Shown: positions 16,873-25,203 of the stretch, one piece after another
Layout: each line of letters begins with the position of its first letter
How positions within the stretch are numbered: the stretch's first letter is position 1
Assembly (NCBI RefSeq): GCF_046025915.1
Contig: NZ_JAQQFR010000001.1
Location: 124,001 to 188,000, forward strand
Length of the DNA stretch: 64,000 nt
Reading direction: 5' to 3'
Source: Herbaspirillum rhizosphaerae_A
Lineage (GTDB): Bacteria; Pseudomonadota; Gammaproteobacteria; Burkholderiales; Burkholderiaceae_D
Made by a program: the position numbers and the translations under genes
Notes under the pieces: model-generated
What the model was told of the DNA's origin: nothing
The model's database searches: none
What the model saw: the letters and a program-made list of their open reading frames with translations, nothing else

Positions 16873-18909
16873 TTAAGCGGCCTTCTGCAATAGCCTGCGT
16901 ACGAACCAAATAATCACCGCAGCAAATACGATCAACGCCAGCCATTGCGCAGACGGAGCAAAACCGGAGCCGACCAATGACAATGGCTCATCGCGCCCGC
17001 TGGCGCCGATAACCGCCGCCAACAACACGCCCATGATGCTTTCTCCGACAATGAGTCCTGAAGTCACCAGCACACCGCGGCGTTCGATACGCTCAACGCG
17101 TTCAAGCTCGGTCTTGTCGCCGGAAGCCTTGCGCTTCGCCAGATGCAACTGCAGCCCCCACGCGACCAGCGCCCCTGCCACCAGCGCCATGCCGACTGTT
17201 GGCGGCAGGTAGATACCAAGGCCGACCGCTAACGCAGGCAGGCGTGCGCGACTCCCGCGGCGTTCAAGGATGAAGTCGATGGCAATCAGGACAATGCCGA
17301 TCGCCACGCCGATCAGGATCATGGTCCAGTTCAGTTCATGGGTAAAAATGCCGGTGGAGATCGCGGTCATCAGCGTAGCCTGCGGCGCCGCCAGCGCGTG
17401 CGACGCATCCATATCCGGGCGCGGCAGCGCACCGACGAAGCCGTAAGCGTTGTAAAGCAGTTCGAGGATCGGCGAAATCACCGCAGCGCCCACCACGCAG
17501 CCGATCAACAAAGCAATCTGTTGGCGATAAGGTGTCGCGCCAACCAGCCAGCCGGTTTTCAGATCTTGCAGATTGTCGTTGGCGATAGCGGCGATCGCGA
17601 TGATGGCCGAGGTCACAAAAATGGCCAGTGCGATCGGCAGCTTGCTCGATCCAGGCGCCGCCAGCAAGTGATCGATGCTTCCGGATGCCAGCAACAGCAG
17701 TGACACAAGAATCATCGCGATGATCCCGACGCCGGAGATAGGACTGCTGGACGAGCCAACCAGACCGGCCATATACCCGCAAGCTGCAGCCACCAGAAAA
17801 CCGAATACGCAAGAAAACAACAGGCTCATGGCCACCAGCCCACACAGCAAGGGCAAAGACAATTGAGCGTCCAACAGAAACAACGCGAAGATCAGCGTCA
17901 ACACTGCCATCACGCCAACACCGATCAGCACGATGGCGCGTGCCGGCAAGTCTCGATCAGTCATCGCGCGCGTCCCGCCCGCTGCTGCGTGCTTGCGGTC
18001 GGCAAGCGACTCGCGCACACCTGCCAGCATCGGCTTGAACAGGGTAATGAGCGTCCAGATGGAGGCCACGCCGATGGTACCGGCGCCCATGAAGCGCACC
18101 TGCTTGCTCCATATGCCGGTGGCGTACGTTGCGATGGCAGTGCCCTCGGGTGTCGGCGTTAATACGGTGAGGATGGGTACCGCGAATACCCAACAGATGA
18201 TGACGCCGATCAGCACCGCAACACCGGCAACGATGCCGATCAGATAGCCGGCGCCCAGCAAGGCCAGTGAAAAGCCAAGCGGTAGGCGGAACACCGCGGT
18301 ACCTGCAGCAAGCCAGACGTTAAGCCCCTCCGACAAGACGCGAAAGCCGCTGGTCAGCAGCGCTACTGCCGCCGATATGACGCTCCCGGCCCAGATATCG
18401 TTGAGACCTTTACGCACGTCATCGCTGTTGCTGTCATTGCCTGCGGCATCCTTGGCGTTACCCACGCGCAGAATTTCTGCCGCAGCCAGCCCTTCCGGAT
18501 AGGGCAAGTCGCTGTTGACCACCATGACGCGCCGCAACGGGATGGTGAACAGCACGCCCAGCATGCCGCCGGCGGCGCAGATGCCGAACGTCTGCCAATA
18601 AGGGAATCCTTGCCAGTGCCCGACCATCACCAGTCCCGGCAAAATGAAGATGACGGCGGACAAAGTACCTGCCGCAGAAGCCTGCGTCTGCACCATATTG
18701 TTTTCAAGGATGCTGGAGGAGCCGAACAGACGCAGCACCGCCATCGATATCACGGCAGCCGGGATCGCGGACGAAAAGGTGAGTCCGACCTTCAGGCCCA
18801 GATAGACGTTGGAAGCGGTGAAAAGCACCGTGATGAGAGCGCCGAGGATGACGCCGCGCACGGTCAACTCGGTCAATTCGGTCAGATTGTGTTGCGTGGA
18901 ATGGGGCAT
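16873..18909 (-). CDS. OPT-family oligopeptide transporter
   Basis: 678-residue integral membrane protein with some 14-16 hydrophobic segments. The start ELTVRGVILGALITVLFTASNVYLGLKVGLTFSSAIPAAV and the internal GLVGSSSSPISGVGI are typical of bacterial OPT transporters, which import oligopeptides or metal chelates by proton symport. The substrate is unknown. Monocistronic and divergent from the small secreted protein gene at 19059. Confidence 0.9.
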   Translation of the reverse strand: MPHSTQHNLTELTELTVRGVILGALITVLFTASNVYLGLKVGLTFSSAIPAAVISMAVLRLFGSSSILENNMVQTQASAAGTLSAVIFILPGLVMVGHWQGFPYWQTFGICAAGGMLGVLFTIPLRRVMVVNSDLPYPEGLAAAEILRVGNAKDAAGNDSNSDDVRKGLNDIWAGSVISAAVALLTSGFRVLSEGLNVWLAAGTAVFRLPLGFSLALLGAGYLIGIVAGVAVLIGVIICWVFAVPILTVLTPTPEGTAIATYATGIWSKQVRFMGAGTIGVASIWTLITLFKPMLAGVRESLADRKHAAAGGTRAMTDRDLPARAIVLIGVGVMAVLTLIFALFLLDAQLSLPLLCGLVAMSLLFSCVFGFLVAAACGYMAGLVGSSSSPISGVGIIAMILVSLLLLASGSIDHLLAAPGSSKLPIALAIFVTSAIIAIAAIANDNLQDLKTGWLVGATPYRQQIALLIGCVVGAAVISPILELLYNAYGFVGALPRPDMDASHALAAPQATLMTAISTGIFTHELNWTMILIGVAIGIVLIAIDFILERRGSRARLPALAVGLGIYLPPTVGMALVAGALVAWGLQLHLAKRKASGDKTELERVERIERRGVLVTSGLIVGESIMGVLLAAVIGASGRDEPLSLVGSGFAPSAQWLALIVFAAVIIWFVRRLLQKAA

Positions 18910-19058
18910 GGGAGTGTCTCCTTCGTTGTTCGCTGCTTGCCGCTTATTGGTTCCGGATGGTTTCCATCTGCTTGGTCGAGATAGTTGTCTGTTTCATACC
19001 CGCTTCCGAACCAGCCCCGTTTGCTATCATGAGAGCCTTCCAGCCTAATTGTGCCCCC

Positions 19059-19484
19059 ATGAACAAGCACGTCCGCATCGCCGCCGCTTCCCTGTTGCTG
19101 GCTTTGACCAGCGCACTCGCTTTCGGTGCCGAAAATATTGCCAGCGATCGCGATATCGGCAAAGCCATGAATCTTTTGCCGCCGGATGTGCAAAAAAGCC
19201 TCGATGAAAATGCAGCCAGAGACGCCAAAGCTGCAACCGTCAAAGAGCCGGAGCTCAGTCCGCGCTGCCGCCAGTTGCGCGCCGATATCGACCGTGCACA
19301 ACACGGCGAACCAGAAACTCATCACAATACTTACCCGCAGGAGCGACGGCGCGATGGGGGTTTTGTCCCTCCGCCCTCGTCCATCCCCGGCATACAGGTC
19401 GATTCGTCCAACAGCACACTGGGCCAGATTCGCTATAGCCGGCGCGCACGACTCGAAGATCAATTCCAGCGCGAATGCCGTTAA
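19059..19484 (+). CDS. Small secreted protein of unknown function
   Basis: 141 residues from ATG 19059. The N terminus MNKHVRIAAASLLLALTSA, cut near AFGAE, is a signal peptide; the mature part is polar, rich in Asp, Arg and Pro, with a pair of Cys (in SPRCRQLR and near the end in RECR). I do not recognise the family. The longer frame from 18957 adds a hydrophobic Cys-rich stretch that would spoil the signal peptide. It may be a periplasmic DUF4124-like protein, but no motif proves that. Confidence 0.6.
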   Translation: MNKHVRIAAASLLLALTSALAFGAENIASDRDIGKAMNLLPPDVQKSLDENAARDAKAATVKEPELSPRCRQLRADIDRAQHGEPETHHNTYPQERRRDGGFVPPPSSIPGIQVDSSNSTLGQIRYSRRARLEDQFQRECR

Positions 19485-19591
19485 GCGGCGATACTGACGC
19501 TCCAGATTTCATGCTTTATGTGTGATGAATTGCTGCTTCGGCTTTGTAGGTAATGTCGAGGCCGGCGTTTTTTTAAATCCGATTGTTTTCT

Positions 19592-20563
19592 ATGTTCATT
19601 GGTATTCTTTGCGCCCTGTGCGCGGGCCTGATGTGGGGCCTGGTGTTTGTCACGCCGTTGCTGCTGGCGGATTATCCCGGCGTGGTGTTGTCGCTGGGAC
19701 GCTATGTCGCTTTCGGTCTGATCGCGCTGGTGCCCGCCTTCTTCGACCGCAAGCGGATTGCTTCGCTGAGTCGCGAAGACTGGAAAGTCGCCTTCAAGCT
19801 GTCGCTGGTCGGCAATCTGCTGTACTACGCCATGCTCGCCACCGCCATCCAGCTGGCCGATGCGCCGTTGCCTACGATGCTGATCGGCACCTTGCCCATC
19901 GTGATTTCCGTCTGTGCCAACTGGCGGCCGGGACATGTATCGGAATCGGTTGCCTGGAGCCGTCTTGCGCCGTCGCTGGTAATTTTGTGCATGGGTCTGA
20001 TGCTGGTCAACAGCAGCGAGCTTGAGCATCTCAGGAGCAATGTGGATAACACGCGCTCCACCTCGGACTACATGCTGGGATGTCTCGTCGCCCTCTGTGC
20101 CGTGGCGGCCTGGACCTGGTATCCGATCGTCAATTCACGCTATCTGCGCGCCCATCCCCGCATCAATTCGATAACCTGGGCAACGGCGCAAGGTCTCGCT
20201 ACTCTACCGATGGCGCTGGTGGGCTTCATCCTTTATGGGATCTATAGCCATGTCGCCGGCAACAGCTACGACTTCCCGCTGGGGCCACGCCCGACTGTCT
20301 ATATTCTAATGATGCTGCTGATCGGTTTGTCCGCCTCGTGGATCGGGACGCTGCTCTGGAACAAGGCCAGCCAGCTGCTGCCGACCGCATTGGTGGCCCA
20401 ACTGATCGTGTTCGAAACCCTGGCCGCGCTGCTATACGCCTTTTTGTTGCGCGGCATGGCGCCGGACATGAAGATCTTGGCCGGCGTCGCCTTCCTGTGC
20501 GTGGGCGTGGTTTTCGGCGTGCGCACCTTTTCCCGGCAAGCGCCGGTGTCACCTCCTCTGTGA
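19592..20563 (+). CDS. DMT-superfamily (EamA) transporter
   Basis: 323 residues with ten predicted membrane helices in two EamA halves; the first half opens FIGILCALCAGLMWGLVFVTPLLL and the second has the LSASWIGTLLWNKASQLLP motif. Substrate unknown; many relatives export metabolites or amino acids. A TTG codon at 19583 is in frame, but ATG 19592 is preferred. The lipoprotein gene follows after 8 nt, so they are probably cotranscribed. Confidence 0.85.
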   Translation: MFIGILCALCAGLMWGLVFVTPLLLADYPGVVLSLGRYVAFGLIALVPAFFDRKRIASLSREDWKVAFKLSLVGNLLYYAMLATAIQLADAPLPTMLIGTLPIVISVCANWRPGHVSESVAWSRLAPSLVILCMGLMLVNSSELEHLRSNVDNTRSTSDYMLGCLVALCAVAAWTWYPIVNSRYLRAHPRINSITWATAQGLATLPMALVGFILYGIYSHVAGNSYDFPLGPRPTVYILMMLLIGLSASWIGTLLWNKASQLLPTALVAQLIVFETLAALLYAFLLRGMAPDMKILAGVAFLCVGVVFGVRTFSRQAPVSPPL

Positions 20564-20571
20564 GCTCGCCC

Positions 20572-21087
20572 ATGCGTTCATTTCATCTTATCGTCCTGAG
20601 CTGCACGCTTGCCCTGCTGGCCGCCTGCTCTCCCAAATACAACTGGCGTGAAGCGCATGGCGACAGGATTCAGTTCACCGTTTTGCTGCCTGCCAAACCA
20701 GCCTCGTTCTCGCGTCAGATCGACCTGAATGGCATACCGGTGGCCATGACCATGACCGCTGCCGAGATCGACGACGTCACTTTCGCCGTCGGTGCGGCTG
20801 AGCTGGCCGACGCTGCGCAAGCGCCCCAGGGGCTGGCGTCGATGCGCACTGCCCTGATCAATAATATAGGCGGCACTGTGCGCGCCACGCCCATTCCCGG
20901 CAAAACTGAAGGCGCACAGGTGCTGGATGTCGTCGCGACCGGTGTCGCACGCGGCCGCCCCATGGTGCTGATGGCGCGGCTGATCGCGAAAGACAAGCGG
21001 ATCTATCAGGTACTCATCGTGGGCGAGGAAAAAGCCGTGACGCCAGAAAACATCGAAACTTTTTTCACCTCCTTCAAGCCTGTCTGA
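20572..21087 (+). CDS. Putative lipoprotein of unknown function
   Basis: 171 residues. Signal peptide with lipobox LLAAC (Cys about residue 19), so a lipid-anchored periplasmic protein. The mature part has mixed alpha/beta character, ending NIETFFTSFKPV, a pattern common in betaproteobacterial hypothetical lipoproteins. ATG 20572 begins 8 nt after the EamA stop. No specific function can be read. Confidence 0.75.
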   Translation: MRSFHLIVLSCTLALLAACSPKYNWREAHGDRIQFTVLLPAKPASFSRQIDLNGIPVAMTMTAAEIDDVTFAVGAAELADAAQAPQGLASMRTALINNIGGTVRATPIPGKTEGAQVLDVVATGVARGRPMVLMARLIAKDKRIYQVLIVGEEKAVTPENIETFFTSFKPV

Positions 21088-21207
21088 AGCGGGGATGACA
21101 AGCGCAGCGATGCCGAGGTATGCTATCGGACTGCTGTACGCCGAATAGTTGCATTTAGCGTTGTCCGAATGGAAACGCTCTGATTAACATCAATACCCTG
21201 AGGAAAT

Positions 21208-21552
21208 ATGCTGGTTACGTTCAAATCAAAAGCTGCTGCCGATGTTGTCATGTATGAATCGCATGCCAAGCCCATCCTCGATCTGCTGCACAAAGACATC
21301 TCCCGCGGTGTGATCACCGCTGCCGAGAGCGCCGACGCGATCGCCTTGCTGGAAAAGCAAATCGACTCCAGCAAATCGCATGAAGCCGCCGAAGCGCTGG
21401 AACGCGATGTGCACGCGCATCACAATGCCAACGGCGACGACCACGGTCACGAAAAGATCGAGCCGGTGACATTTTCGGCGCGCGCTTATCCGCTGCTGGA
21501 CATGCTGCGTGAAGCAAAGAAGGGAAATTACGACATCCTCTGGGGCGTTTGA
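21208..21552 (+). CDS. DUF1840-family protein
   Basis: 114 residues, soluble, opening MLVTFKSKAAADVVMYE and ending in a conserved LLDMLREAKKGNYDILWGV. This matches the DUF1840 family found mainly in betaproteobacteria; function unknown. A His/Asp/Asn-rich insert (HAHHNANGDDHGHE) in the middle could bind metal or be a simple linker. AGGAAAT precedes the ATG. Confidence 0.8.
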   Translation: MLVTFKSKAAADVVMYESHAKPILDLLHKDISRGVITAAESADAIALLEKQIDSSKSHEAAEALERDVHAHHNANGDDHGHEKIEPVTFSARAYPLLDMLREAKKGNYDILWGV

Positions 21553-21577
21553 AGTTTAAAAGCCAAGGATTGGGACA

Positions 21578-21605
21578 CAACACAGGAGCTGCGGCTCCTG
21601 TGTTG
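21578..21605. terminator. Convergent hairpin between DUF1840 and MFS genes
   Basis: Perfect 12-bp stem (21578-21589 with 21594-21605) and TGCG tetraloop between two genes whose 3' ends face each other. There is no long T-run on either side, but the position fits a shared bidirectional terminator. Confidence 0.6.
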
Positions 21606-21623
21606 CTTTGTGACATACAAAAC

Positions 21624-22841
21624 TTATAGGGCCGCTTTGGCTGCCGAGCGAAACTCGGTAAAGTAATACAGCAACGCCGCCGCAGGAAACGCAAAACCCA
21701 GCAAGGACGTGGCGCCCCACCCGCCTTCCGCATAAATCCAGGCACCCAATGCGGAGCCAAGCGCACCACCGCCAAAGAAGGTCGCCATGAACAAACCGTT
21801 GAGACGGCTGCGGATCTCGCCGCCGAGCGCATAAATGGCGCGCTGGCTCAGGACCAGATTGGCTGATACACCAAAATCGAGCAAAATCGCCGCCGCCAGC
21901 AAGATCGCCAGCGACGACTCGCGTCCACCCGACCAAAAATGCGTCAGCAAAAACGCCGCTGCCCCTGCAAACATTGCAATGCCGGTGGCCGGACGGCTCC
22001 AGCCACGGTCCGCGACGCGGCCGGCAATCGGCGCCGCGATCACGCCGATCACACCGGCAAAGGCGAACAGCGCGATTCCCTTTTGCGACATATTGAATGC
22101 CGGGCTTGCCAACCAGAGCGGCGAGGTCGTCCAGAAAAGACTGAAGGCGGCAAACATCAGCGCGTGATACATCGAACGCCGACGCAGAATCGGCGTCGTT
22201 TTGACGAGATGCCACATGGACGCCAGCAGAGCAAAGTAGTGCATCCCGGCTGGCGGGCGGCGTTGCGGCAGGTAGCGCAATAACACCAGTGCCAATAAAG
22301 CGGTAGCGACTGCCGACAGGCCGAAAATCGCATGCCAGCCCAGCAAGTCGGCCACCAGACTTGATACCGGCCGCGCCAGCAAGATCCCCATCAACAAACC
22401 GCTCATGACATTGCCGACAGCGCGTCCACGCGTTTCCGGCAAGGACATGTGTGCCGCATACGGCACCAGCACTTGCGCGCCGACCGAGCTGACGCCGATG
22501 ATGAAGGCCGCTAGGAAGAACTGGCTGGCGTTGCTCGCATAGGCAGCGCCGACCAGGGCAATGCATGTGATGACCATCAGGCACACCACCAGTTTGCGGT
22601 TTTCCAGCAGATCTCCGGCCGGCACGATGAACAACAAACCCAATCCATAACCGACCTGCGCCAGCGTGACGATCAATCCGGCAGCAGCAGGAGAAATGCC
22701 GGTGGCGACGGCGATCGGACCGATCAGCGGCTGCGCGTAGTAAAGATTGGCCACGATAATGCCGCAGGCGGCGGCCAGCAGCATGATCATCCAGCCGGCG
22801 ATATCCTGTTGCTTGCCCTGTACTGCTGTTGCGGTTTCCAT
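21624..22841 (-). CDS. MFS transporter
   Basis: 405 residues, about twelve helices. GRAVGNVMSGLLMGILLARPVSS and PLIGPIAVATGISPAAAGLIVT place it among small drug/metabolite MFS exporters of the YbcL/YnfM-like type. Substrate unknown. A longer frame reaches 23057, but ATG 22841 (METATAVQ) fits the family and the upstream residues look non-coding. No regulator gene is adjacent. Confidence 0.85.
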   Translation of the reverse strand: METATAVQGKQQDIAGWMIMLLAAACGIIVANLYYAQPLIGPIAVATGISPAAAGLIVTLAQVGYGLGLLFIVPAGDLLENRKLVVCLMVITCIALVGAAYASNASQFFLAAFIIGVSSVGAQVLVPYAAHMSLPETRGRAVGNVMSGLLMGILLARPVSSLVADLLGWHAIFGLSAVATALLALVLLRYLPQRRPPAGMHYFALLASMWHLVKTTPILRRRSMYHALMFAAFSLFWTTSPLWLASPAFNMSQKGIALFAFAGVIGVIAAPIAGRVADRGWSRPATGIAMFAGAAAFLLTHFWSGGRESSLAILLAAAILLDFGVSANLVLSQRAIYALGGEIRSRLNGLFMATFFGGGALGSALGAWIYAEGGWGATSLLGFAFPAAALLYYFTEFRSAAKAAL

Positions 22842-23216
22842 GAGACGGGTCTTCCGGTCGAAAAAGAGGGGAACACTGTAGCCGAATTGGCGAAATCCTG
22901 CCGGTGAGGCCCATCTGCATGCTGTAAACCGGGAAAGAGATTTGGCGGCCATCGCATCGCTGCGACTCACGCTGTCCGAGCAGTCGCTCTTCCATCGGAA
23001 TTCCGCCCTTGGGCCGGTGCGCCCGCTTTTTTTGTATTTTGTGACGACGGCGGTCATCCGTAATAGCAGCGGAGCCGTGGTCGCTGGTACACTGACGCTC
23101 CGCGCGGACGTAGGGATTCATCGGCGATTGCCCGATGAAAATAACCAACCGCGCCCTCGGCGGCGTTTTGACGGACGTCGGCTTCGACGTCGAACCAGCC
23201 TTTAAATTGCATTAAT
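22842..23216. other. Divergent intergenic region with two hairpins upstream of rsmB
   Basis: 375 nt, no supported gene (an 87-codon frame on the plus strand has an Arg-rich, non-coding look). Two perfect stems lie before rsmB: TTCATCGG/CCGATGAA (23115-23122 with 23130-23137) and GACGTCG/CGACGTC with a GCTT loop (23174-23180 with 23185-23191). The second ends 25 nt before the GTG start. No promoter stands out. Confidence 0.4.
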
Positions 23217-24533
23217 GTGACTCAATTCTCCTTAAAAACAGATTCCCTGGCCTATAGCCTGCATGGCGCAGCGCAAGCGATTGTCGCCGTACGCGAAGGC
23301 ACCGCACTGCCGCAAGCATTGGCCCGCATCTTTGCGCACTACGACGCCACACCGCAGGCGCGCGGCGCGATTCAGGATCTGTCCTATCTGAGCATGCGCA
23401 AGCTGGGCGTCGCTGACGGACTGCTCAGCCTGCTGGCCAACAAGCCGCCGCAACCGGCTGTGCTGCACGGACTGCTGACCTGTGCGCTTTGCCTACTGCT
23501 GGATAACACCAATCCGGCGTACGACGATTTCACCGTGGTCAATCAAGCGGTCGAGGCGGCAGCTGCCGATCCCGAGATGGGCCATGCCAAAGGCGTGGTC
23601 AACGCGATCCTGCGCCGTTTTCTGCGCGAACGCGCGACCTTGCTGCCGCAAGCGGAAAAAACCCCGGCCGGCACATGGAATTATCCAACCTGGTGGATTG
23701 ATCGCCTCAAAGGCGCGTATCCGGATCAGTGGCAAGCCATTCTGCAAGCGGGCAACGCGCCGCCGCCGCTGACCTTGCGCGTCAATCGCCGCAAGAACAC
23801 GGTCGCCGCTTACCTGCAAACACTGACGGCACAGGGTGTCGGCGCACGTCAGGTTGGCCCGGATGCAGTACGCCTGGACAAGCCCACGCCGGTGGCACAG
23901 ATCCCCGGCTTTGCCGATGGCCTGGTGTCGGTACAAGATGCCGCCGCCCAAATGGCGGCGCCTTTGCTGGACGTGCACGACGGCATGGTTGTACTTGACG
24001 CTTGTGCCGCACCAGGAGGCAAGACCGGTCATCTGCTGGAATGCGCCGACATTGATCTGATCGCGCTGGATCATGACCCCAAGCGCCTGCGCCGGATTGA
24101 AGAAAACCTGCAGCGTCTGCAACTGACCGCGACGCTCAAAGCCGGCGATGCACTCGGCGATAGAACGGATGCCGGATGGTGGGATGACAAACAATTCGAT
24201 CGTATCCTCGCCGATGTTCCTTGTACCGCCTCAGGTATCGTGCGTCGCCATCCCGACATTCGCTGGCTGCGTCGCAAAACTGATACGGCACAACTCACAA
24301 CACTTTCCTCGCAAATCCTCGACAATCTTTGGCAGATGCTTAAGCCGAATGGTAAATTGCTGTTGGTAACATGCTCGTTGTGGCCGCAGGAATCGGAAGA
24401 TCAGGCTGCCGCCTTTGCCCAGCGCAACCAGGCTCTTCGACTGCCGGCTCCAGGTCAACTGCTGCCGACCGCCAGCGCAGAAGCCGACCATGACGGCCTG
24501 TTTTATGCGCTGTTTCAGAAAATTGGACCATGA
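23217..24533 (+). CDS. rsmB: 16S rRNA m5C methyltransferase, RsmB family
   Basis: 438 residues. An N-terminal NusB-like domain (about 1-150) precedes an NSUN/NOP-type methyltransferase with SAM motif DACAAPGGKTGHLLE, motif IV DVPCTASG with one Cys, and motif VI TCSLWPQES with the catalytic Cys. The start is GTG 23217, because the ATG two bases earlier runs straight into a stop. It heads the rsmB-DUF4390-ntrY-ntrX cluster common in Burkholderiales. Confidence 0.92.
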   Translation: MTQFSLKTDSLAYSLHGAAQAIVAVREGTALPQALARIFAHYDATPQARGAIQDLSYLSMRKLGVADGLLSLLANKPPQPAVLHGLLTCALCLLLDNTNPAYDDFTVVNQAVEAAAADPEMGHAKGVVNAILRRFLRERATLLPQAEKTPAGTWNYPTWWIDRLKGAYPDQWQAILQAGNAPPPLTLRVNRRKNTVAAYLQTLTAQGVGARQVGPDAVRLDKPTPVAQIPGFADGLVSVQDAAAQMAAPLLDVHDGMVVLDACAAPGGKTGHLLECADIDLIALDHDPKRLRRIEENLQRLQLTATLKAGDALGDRTDAGWWDDKQFDRILADVPCTASGIVRRHPDIRWLRRKTDTAQLTTLSSQILDNLWQMLKPNGKLLLVTCSLWPQESEDQAAAFAQRNQALRLPAPGQLLPTASAEADHDGLFYALFQKIGP

Positions 24534-24534
24534 A

Positions 24535-25203
24535 TTGACGCAATCGGCTCTCATCTCCTCTCATCTGCCGTCATTCCGCCGTCCTCAACCGGCGTCGTCG
24601 GGAGCATCCACCGCCGTCCGCCTGTTGTGGCGCCTGCGCACCTGCGGGCTTCTGTTGACGATGGTTCTGCTGGTTTTGCTGGCTTTACTATGCTCGCCGA
24701 CCACCAGCCATGCCGCGGAAGTCGATATCACGCAAGCATCGCTGGAAGCCACTGATGACGGTTACCGCTTGTCGACGTCGTATGCCTTTGAACTCAATCG
24801 CAGTCTGGAAGACGCCCTGGTACGAGGCGTGCCGCTCTACTTCACCACCGACGTGCAACTGACGCGACGGCGCTGGTACTGGTTCGACGAGGTGTCGATT
24901 TCGGTATCGCGCACAGTGCGCATCTCCTTCAATGTGCTGACCCGTCAATATCACGCCTCGACCAGCGGCCAACTGCAGCAAAGTTTTTCATCGCTGGAAG
25001 ATGCCATGTCGCTGATCCGCCGGCCGCCACGCTGGATCATTGCCGACAAGAACGCTCTCACGTCCGGCGATATCTATAAAGTCGGCCTGCGCATGCGCCT
25101 GGATGTGGCCCAGCTACCCAAACCGTTCCAGATCAACGCGCTCAATAACAGCGACTGGCGCCTTTCCTCCGACTGGAAAGAATTCACCTTCAAAGTCGAA
25201 TGA
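24535..25203 (+). CDS. DUF4390-family membrane-anchored protein
   Basis: About 222 residues from a TTG at 24535, one base after the rsmB stop; an in-frame ATG at 24661 would leave a short signal with no basic N terminus. A hydrophobic helix (LLLTMVLLVLLALL) leads to a periplasmic domain with RSLEDALVRGVPLYFTTDV and RRWYWFDE, typical of DUF4390. Function unknown, but the gene is consistently found before ntrY homologues and overlaps ntrY here by ATGA, so a link to that sensor is plausible. Confidence 0.8.
   Translation: MTQSALISSHLPSFRRPQPASSGASTAVRLLWRLRTCGLLLTMVLLVLLALLCSPTTSHAAEVDITQASLEATDDGYRLSTSYAFELNRSLEDALVRGVPLYFTTDVQLTRRRWYWFDEVSISVSRTVRISFNVLTRQYHASTSGQLQQSFSSLEDAMSLIRRPPRWIIADKNALTSGDIYKVGLRMRLDVAQLPKPFQINALNNSDWRLSSDWKEFTFKVE

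Noticed and set aside
23002..23032. Terminator or small RNA end (GGGC/GCCC followed by TTTTTTT)
   Set aside because: Only a 4-bp stem and no gene on the plus strand before it that would need a terminator.
22942..23205. 87-codon frame upstream of rsmB as a gene
   Set aside because: No ribosome site, Arg-rich C terminus from GC-rich sequence, and it contains both leader hairpins.
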